Below, one piece after another: positions 41,101 through 50,300 of a stretch of 64,000 bases of DNA. Source of the stretch: Heliocidaris tuberculata (lineage: Eukaryota > Echinodermata > Echinoidea > Camarodonta > Echinometridae); the NCBI GenBank assembly GCA_025618425.1, contig CM046838.1:4542715-4606714 (forward strand), read 5' to 3'. The notes beneath the pieces are model-generated. The model was not told where the DNA came from. It saw only the letters and a program-made list of their open reading frames with translations, and searched no databases. Position numbers and translations under genes: made by a program. Every line of letters starts with the position of its first letter. Position 1 is the stretch's first letter.

Positions 41101-41293
41101 TTGTTCCTTTTCCTTTCCATTGCATCTTTAAATTGTCACTACATTTTGATAAACTAACTAGTAATATCAAGAGTTCTTGCCAAGACAGAGCACTGTGGTT
41201 TGTGCATAATAGCGGCATCCCTGATTTGCAATGTGATGTGTGTTTTAAATGGTTGTTACAAAACCATGGATTTAACTATTTAGTTAAATCATT

Positions 41294-41338
<45 letters not shown>

Positions 41339-44300
41339 ATCGCAAGCTATTTTAGTCTAATAATCTAATCCATCACATGCTCTAGCAACATTTGCTCTGC
41401 ATTTTATTTTGTCAAATATGGGTATGATTGGGTTATGATCAGGTTTTTTGCTAGGTTTAGATTTTGGGTCAGAATTAGGTATATACACATGTACTATATC
41501 GTTCGGTCAAGGGTTAAAGAGAAAAATTTGGTTAAAGAGAAAAATTTGGTTAAAGGGAATCTTGAGTTCTGGGAAAGGTGAAATATAATTAGTGAGCATT
41601 CTCATTCCTTTTATGTCAGTCTGGAAAAACATCATAGTAGAAATGTCCCTGAAAAAGGATTGCTCTTCAAATGCTCTTATATTCGAAATATGACTAGAAA
41701 CAGCTGAAATGTACAGGCCGAACATTCATGCCACTTCTGTGTGTAGTCTCATATACCCATTTCTGTGTGCAGTACATGTGCTTTGCAGTGAGATTGGGTC
41801 AATTCTTATCTATTTTGATGATTCCAAAACAACACAGTATAAAACAATGCTTATGTAGACATGGTCAACCTTTCCCAATTCCTTTGAGACAGTTTCTTTT
41901 CACAATATAATTGCATGACCAGAACTCTACTTTATCTTTAACATACGAAATTGACCACACAACAATTTTTACAAGGGAATACGTTATGGAACCTGATAAG
42001 CATAAATTATTATTGACCAGATAAACATACCCATGATAGGACTGGAGTAGAAGTACTTGTATTGAGGATTTCCTAATGTGTTGAATAGATCAGTTTGAAC
42101 AACGCCATCTGAGTTGAGGAAGAGTATACGAGGAATGTATCCACCATCTGGTTGAAATTGAGAGCCTTCAGGTTCCTCATCATCCTAGAGGAGATAAACA
42201 TCATAATACATTAAGTAATCATTTAGACCTCTTAACCATTTCAGTACCATGAAATGCTAAATATAAGGGAGCTCAAAGAAAATGCTCTTGAGTATGAGGC
42301 TACTAAAAAAGCAAGTACATGTAGGCTTCTAAATAACTACCCAACCCCCCCCCCCCAAATATTTGATAGGGGAAGAATCTTTTTAATGAAAATGAGAAGA
42401 GCCCATACGGGGGGGGGGGGACAATAGAGGGTTAGCTCCAGTGCTAATCTTGCCAAAATTTGTACTTGTCTTCAATATTTTAGACTAAGAAAGCATAGTC
42501 TTTTATTCCACAAATTTAACACAGGTTCATGGATTTTGACAGTGGCAACTATGGAATGTGTTCTTCATTAATATAAACAAATAAAACAGCAAGTTGGCTC
42601 CTTCAGTGTAGAGCATGTGTAAAACAAACAAATGTGTGAAAATACTATTCTCTAAGCTACAGCTAGTCGTCATCGCCAAGCAAAACCTGCCATGGTTTAT
42701 CAGAAGTCTTACAAGGAAAATAAATCTGATTAAATAGGCGGTCAGAAAATTTGTTCTGATCAACTTGCTTAATCAGAAAATCTCTTCAACGATTCCCGTA
42801 CTTTTGAAGTATTTGATTTCCAAGCACGAATTCTAGAATGCGCTATTAATAAACACAGTATTGCTTTATTGGAAGCCCTGAATAGATGGGGCACCACAAT
42901 GATATCGAAATGATTCATCATCTGAAATGTGATTGTCCGTATAAACCAAAACCGATTACTTAAGAGTCATTCAATTGATTTGTATCACTTTGGAGAAGTA
43001 CTAAGAAATATCACCAATATACTCTGCATTATGAAACAAGATAATGGCATATCACTAAGGTAGCTTAGCGAAACGTGATGCCGCGTAAAGAGCGGTAAAG
43101 ATGCATATGACAAAATCATTCAAATTCATTTCTATAGAGGCAGAGCCAAAATAGTAGGATGTAGAAATACATGTAGTATTTAACTCTATGAACATTTTTA
43201 AGCAAAATAAATATTATTCAGGTAAGTCTCATTATGATTTTAGATGCACAGACAAAACTAGCAATTTCGCTCTTTGTGTCTTTCTCACGTCTTTATGCAC
43301 CATTGCGTTTCACGAAGCTAACAATTTCATCTTTATGCATATGAATATGAATATTGGTGTCCTTTTGAAACAATCCATTACTGCAAGAATATAAGTATTG
43401 ACATGATTACTTTAGAATAAAGTACAGGTATGAGTAATGACATTTTTTATCGTAGGTTTAACAAACCAACCAGATTTTAGGTAGCTAGCGAAAAGACTCA
43501 TCCAGAAGGCAAAATGCATAATTGTTAAAAATCATAATTTTATGGCATTGAGGCAGAACCATATCATTGGGAAATGAAGCTGATAAATACCTCTTCTGCA
43601 TAGATTAGGCTTAATATTTTCAAAAAATGCCACTAAAATACCGTCAAATTATAACTTTTGATTCACTGATATCACCATTTATTATGCCTTCTGCGTTCCG
43701 AATGCACATTTTCGTGTCACTACATTCTGCTAGCCTACCTTACGATACACGTACATTAACATGTAGTTTTTACTTTTGAATACACATGTAACTCACCTCA
43801 ACATTAACCATCACAAACTCACTGCTCAATTTCAGGATGTCTTCACTGGCAGCAAACTTGGGTTTTAATGCTATAATGGTGAACAGAAAAAGGGAAATAA
43901 AAAGCTATCAATATCAATATATTGAGCACAAAACCCTGTGTCAAACTAGGAGAAAATTCATGAGGCTAAGTAGTACTCATTACTTTACAAGGATGATGAC
44001 TACCAAATACATGTTACAGCAACTGTGAATGTCTGAAATAAGTAGTCCCTGTTTTGATAGTCTAAGGGGTAGATGGAAGAATGGATAGTTGTTTGGGTGT
44101 GGTTTTCAAGGGGTACATGTATGTAACCTACATGTGTATGGGCATATGTCTGTTGGAAAGGGAAGGAGGGGGGTGCTCAGCATGGGTTAATTGTTCTAAG
44201 TGTAAGTACAATGTAGGTGTCTGGGGATGGTACATGTATTACGGGCGTATTCTTCCTTGACCAGGGGCGGATCCAGGATTCTGTAAAAGTGGGGGCCGGA

Positions 44301-47300
44301 GCCGGAAAAGTACACAATAAAGGAGGCAATTTTTTTATTGTGTACTTCAGGTATGCCAGTTGGGTTTCAAAAAGGGGGGGGGGGCAGCAGCTGATTTGGC
44401 CACCCCCCCCCCCCTGGATCCGCCCCTGCTAGACTGTTGTTATCTAAAAGGTATGGTAGTCCAGAGGTTATTGTCGTTAAGTAGTTTTCTGATAGTTGCT
44501 GCAGACAAAGCTAGTCAGAAAAAACACCCTTTCTGCTTCTTCACACATATATTTGTTATCTTATCTTAAGTGAGTAGAGTGGAATTCTTCACCTTTACAT
44601 GCCCCACACCAACTCTTGTGAATGACCAACATCAAAGGTTTGTTGCTGTAAGAACAAAATTTATTGAAAATAGGAGCGATCACAGAGTAATGATAAAGAA
44701 TTAATGATTAATGGTGAAAATACATGTATGTAAGTCGTGTAGCTAAAGAAGGGTGAATTGAGTCACATTCCCCTTCCCAATTCAATGATCAAAAAAAATG
44801 TAATTAGCGTAAGGGGGGAGAGGAGAAAGGCAATGTTATAAGAAGATTTAATGACCCCCTTGAATACCCTCTCCTCACTTGATCATCTCGTTCTCTTGTA
44901 TTTCAGTCACATAGTGCCTGCCCCAACCCTCCATGGCTGGACCTACGCTATACCACTGGTGAAAAGGACCCAGGAAATATTTGAGAAAATCTTTCAGCGA
45001 GGAAGCAGAGTAAGAATATGGCTCAAATATACTGGGGAATATTATGTTTTGGGAAATAAGGATGACAATCTTAAAGTCATTCTGTTTCTTTAAAACTTTT
45101 GTCACATTCATTTGATCTAAATTGATAAATCGCAAGCTGTAAACAACTCTAAATCGCCGTAATATTTCCTGTCTTTAAAGGGGGGGGGGAATGTCTCATT
45201 GAGGCCTGTACGGCATCCGCCAGTGAAAAAATAAGCGGGGCTAAGGACGATTAGCCCCCAAAACTCCTGAAAAGGCCACCGTAAATGAAAAAAGAGCCAC
45301 CGTCAAATAATATTTCCGCCCATGGGTCGTAGTGCATTAAAATTCTGAACACCCTATTCGAGGATCGGTTCTTCTTTCCTGTTTTTGATACCCTAAACGA
45401 GATCCCCGGGTTACCCATCTGGTGGTGAAAAAACAACCCTTTTTACTCCTTTTCATGGACGCGGATCCGTACAGGCCTCAATAAGACATACCCAGCCCCA
45501 GGGAAACAGATTAGTGAAAGTTTGAGAAAAATCCGACAAGAAATAAGAAAGTTATGAATTTTTGAAGTTGGAATCAATCAAACACAAATTGACAACTCCG
45601 TGACAAATCTTGTGAGCTCCTTTCCCATTTGCTCAGTACAGAAAATTTCAGAAATTTTCATTTTCTTAGTTTTTGATGAAGGAATAAACTTGTTTCATTT
45701 ACAGGTTTTGTGTAAAAACATATCAGCAATGATTATATCTAAGGTGCAGGTGTAATTGATTATTTTCTTGAGAGAAAATGGAAATAAATAATTTTTTGGA
45801 TACAGGGCAAATGGGAGAGGAACTCGCAAGATACGTCACGGAGTTGCCAATTTGTGTCTGATTGATTACAACTTTAAAAAGTCATAACTTTCTTATTTCT
45901 TATCGCATTTTGCTCAAACCTTCACTGATCCGTTTCTTCAATTTTTCTGCTTCTTTTAAAACTAACTTGTAATCAGGGTGGACTTTCCCTTTCAAATTGC
46001 TACCTACTCTGATTTCTCAAATTGAGAATCTCAATAAAACAATTAAGAAGCATTCAGATATCATGACCAAGCATCATACATGTACATGTACATACCTGAA
46101 TTTTGACGAGATTTAAAAGTTCTCCCTAACTTGGTTTGTGACAGTATGTCTTTTGACCCAGTAAATTTTATTAAGAACAATTTTGAAATAAATGGGCAAG
46201 TCCAATGTACAGTATATTACCAAGTACAATTGAGTTGTATTATGGAATTGTGAACATAAATTGACCTCAAAAATATGATTTTAATAATAACAATAATAAT
46301 AATAATAACAATAATAATAATAACTAGAGGGGCCGTCAAAGGCGGCAGACCCACGCCTTGGCGGTGCTACAGAGTAGCTGCAATACTATACTATGGGGTC
46401 AAAACTGAAATCTACATTGGGTGATTTCACGCTCGGTGTTGGTGTTTGTCATCCACCGAAGGTGGTGCTAGAGGCATTATGTTTTCCGATTGCCTGTCCG
46501 TCTGACTGTCCTGCTTTCTTGTTCTTGTGATAACTCAAGAACTTCATGAGGTATGAACTTCAAACGTGGTACTAGTATGTATCACCATAGGAAGATGACC
46601 TGATTAGATTTGGGGGTACCGGTACATACATGTAGGTAAAAGGTCAAAGGTGACAGGTTAATACTATATCTCGAGAACCATTTGAGCCATAAACATCAAA
46701 CTTGGAACTAATATGCATCACCATAGTGAGACGAAATGATTAGATTTTTGTTCAAGTAGGTCAAAGGTGACAGGCCATAGAGGTCATTAAATGTGAACTA
46801 ACACCGACTATGAAATGAGAAAAAAATCAGTCGGTGTTAGGTGTTGACCTCTGATTTTCTGACGTAGTTCCGGTTGCCGGTGTTTAATTTTGTAAGATGT
46901 TGTCTGCTGAACCGAGCTCGGCAGCCGGTGTTTAATTTCATGTACAAAATTCCGTTCACTAACACTATACCCTAGGGATTAAGAAATTTTCATTTTACGT
47001 TCGGTGTTGGTGCTGGTGTTGCTACTTGTATGCTAGATACGGGAAATTTGGGGGATTAGCCGTGAGAAATAAAGTCAGTAGGCATCATTCGAAGTGTAAT
47101 TTTACAGGTGTTATGAGGTAGTATGTTCATATAGGTCTGAAATTAAATCTAGGCCAACATTTAGTCCAACGTTCGATCTAGAGCACACGGAAAGGAACTA
47201 GATCTACCTTTGCTTTTTAAAGTTTTTTTTCCAGATAGATTTGATAAATATGATGTTCGATATTCCGTAGTAAAAGACCCAGAGAATCCACATTATTAAC

Positions 47301-50300
47301 TAGGATGAGTTCTAAATCAACAATCACAATGCAAAAGTAATGAAACTTCACGGCTAATCTGAGCCGATGCCCGAAATTTGGCCGTTTGCCATGTACGCGC
47401 TGGGCCGTCCGATCCGGCGTCTAGCTGCATTAGCTACCGCAGCATTTTCTGCTGCAAGTGAGAAACTCGAGAGAAATTAAATCTAAACTTACTGTTCCTA
47501 TCAATACTATCCATTTCTGTGAAGTTTCTTATTGGTCTCTAGATCAAATAAGGATTGCTTTTAGAATCACCGGACTACTCGGGCAATTTTACGATATTCT
47601 AGACTAATAATTCAGTAGTTAAAAACATTTTTTTCTTCTTCGTTGAGAATGGTGCTGACGCCATTACCAGTGTTAAGCTTTTGATGCGCTTTGTTGGGAT
47701 ATCGGTATCGGCTCCTTAAATCTGAACAGCGGTGTTGGAGTTCGATTTTAGCTAGGAGAATCTTTGCTCTAAACACCAACACCAAACACCAACACCGAGC
47801 GTGAAATCACCCATTATGTGTACTAACCCCTGATGATTTTGTCTTAACTCATGGCTTTACCTAACTCGAAATTTATGTACCGAAAAAACATGACCCCTGT
47901 GTCCAACTGAGGCATTGTACAATGGCTGCTAAAACTGCTTCGTACTTATACGTGCGAAACGGTGATCTTTACATATACTATACTATAGAGTCAAAACTAG
48001 AAGGTCACACAGAATTAGCAGGGATCAACCAATCATCACCAAAATCTAATCGATTCTTTCCTGTCACTATCCAAACAATCCCTGAAAATTTGGTGCAAAT
48101 CCGTTCACCCGTTCTCTAGTTATCTTGTACACAAACAAACAAACAAACAAACAAACAAACATACAAACATACGGAACCCTTTACATAACCCTGCCAATTT
48201 TATCGGCGTGGGTATTAATAATGATAATAAATGTAACTAGTACCAAATCCAATCTGTGGAATGCTCAAGGCATATGTAGAATTAATTAAGAATTAACCAG
48301 AAATGTTTTGACATAATTTTTGAAAGAATCAGATATTCTTTTTGATGTCTTCAGAAAGGCTATTCCAGAATTTAGGAAACGTGTGGGCAAATGACCTTTC
48401 CCCCCAGTTTTTGAGACTTTAGGGATCACAAGAAAACTGGAAGTGGATGAGCGTAAAGATCTCACGGGGGTGTAATTTTGAATTAAAGAGGTATTGTATT
48501 GGGAAGCAGAACCATGAAAAGTGAGCAATAAAATTTTGAAAATAAGGCAATCGTTGACAGGGAGCCAGTGCAGCGACTGCAAAACAGGGGAGATACATGT
48601 ATGGGTACGCTTGGTGGACAGAGTGATGATATTTTGTCTGATGCAAGTTCCAGGAGGGCTATCAGCTTGATACAGTCATTAAATTATTACATGTAATATC
48701 TTAGCTTGATAAATTTCAGCTTGATGCAGGAATCACATATCATAAAATCTTAGAGGTAACCAAGGGACAAAAAAGCTTGGACTTTCCCAAGTATCAGCAT
48801 TGCCAATTTGAAGAAGAAAAAATGATCAATTTAAAAATCAAACTCCTAAATGGATTAACCATTGAGCATGCTTCTCATAACCAAAAACTTACTTCTCTTT
48901 GGCTAGTTGCTGGCCCTCTTCAAAGGTAACCCAATCATATTGTTCTCCAAAACCTATAGGAGGAAACAAAAACATTTGTTGAAACGAGTATGAAACCCTA
49001 TGGCCCGAATTCACAATGGAGGTTAAAACCATGGGTAAGGTTTAAACCTCCATAAGCGTACTAAAATAAGTGTAAATAAACGTACATTGCCCACACACGC
49101 TCTCAAAGAAAATACATGATTGGATCGGATTCTGTGCGCACGTATGCTTAAAAAACCCAGGAGGGGGTTTAAACCTCCTTTGTGAATTCAGGCCATGATG
49201 TTTATCATAGATGCATCAAAATGTTCTTTTCTTATGTTTCATAAAAATTTGTAAAAAATTATTTAATAAATAGAGAGGTCTAATTTGAAATTCACATTTT
49301 GAGTGACAGTAAGATACTTCATAATTCGGTAGCAAATATTAGTGATATCCAAAACAATGAGAAGTACTGTACCACAAGTCCACAAAATATTCGCAGAAAG
49401 TGAGGAGAAATGATGCAAACATGGATTGCACATCTTTATTACCAAATCTACTGTAAAAATGCATGAATCTCTCTCTATCTGTTCATGAAAAAAAACACTG
49501 CGGAATAACTCTGTAAATGTATGTCCAACGGCTATTCCACTGGGCACAGTGACTTTTAACAAAATATCAATTTTTATTCAACTCAAAAACCAACACATTC
49601 TGTAATTTTTTTTTTTTTTTCCAGTTTTCCATAGACCCCTACCCTTAATTTATCATGCTAATCAATTCATTCTGTAATTTTAAAGTAAATCTAATCAAAC
49701 TGACATTGTATGAGTGTTTCTTTTTTACTACTAAATCAGTAAAATGTTTTCCACATATGATAGTCTTTAAAAATCTGCATTCATTTGGAGCTTAACAAGT
49801 TACATGCAACTGTTCCTGCAGTGTTGGTTAGTATCAGAACTATCAGTACTCATTTAACTTCACTCACACATATGCGAGGTTATTACGGATAACCTCACAC
49901 TCCATACCTTCATACCACAGAGAATTGACTCCCACAGAGAGTGTGTAATAATGTGTGCAAAGAAGGAGTTAGATCGCCGACCAAAAACAGCCAGAAAATT
50001 TCACTTGATCAAGGTGATAAAGATCCTATTGAAGAATTTGGCAAGAAATCAGCCTTTCTACCATCCTGAAATGTAGAAAGAATGATTTTCTCAAAATTTT
50101 GCCCATTATATTGGTGATTTAACCTCTTCAACTTAGAAATCAAACTTAGAGGTCGCGAACACCACCGAAATTGACACAGCCCCACAAAGCCACATCATAG
50201 CGATGGTTCCATGAGAAGATCCTAGTTTAACTCATCTTCTTTACTTATTACTGATTACCTTATCTTCAGATAAGCTTGTACTATAAGTGAGTTTAACCTA

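Larger units (their letters stand above)
38116..42030. other. TXNDC12 intron 5, repeat-rich
   Basis: It contains a direct repeat (38,549-38,695), a 150-bp minisatellite (39,119-39,815), a nuclear-receptor-half-site-bearing repeat (40,240-40,893), a TA tract (41,299-41,335) and direct repeat R2 (41,560-41,943). Confidence 0.85.
44646..48892. other. TXNDC12 intron 2, mobile-element-rich
   Basis: Contents by position: foldback with nested insert (45,176-45,993), AAT tract (46,281-46,322), a dispersed repeat (46,323-48,216) split by a TIR element (46,418-47,813), and a LINE fragment (48,286-48,590). Confidence 0.8.

Noticed and set aside
44217..44569. Two overlapping open frames of about 70 codons
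   Set aside because: They run over the poly-G/poly-C MITE and have no conserved motif.
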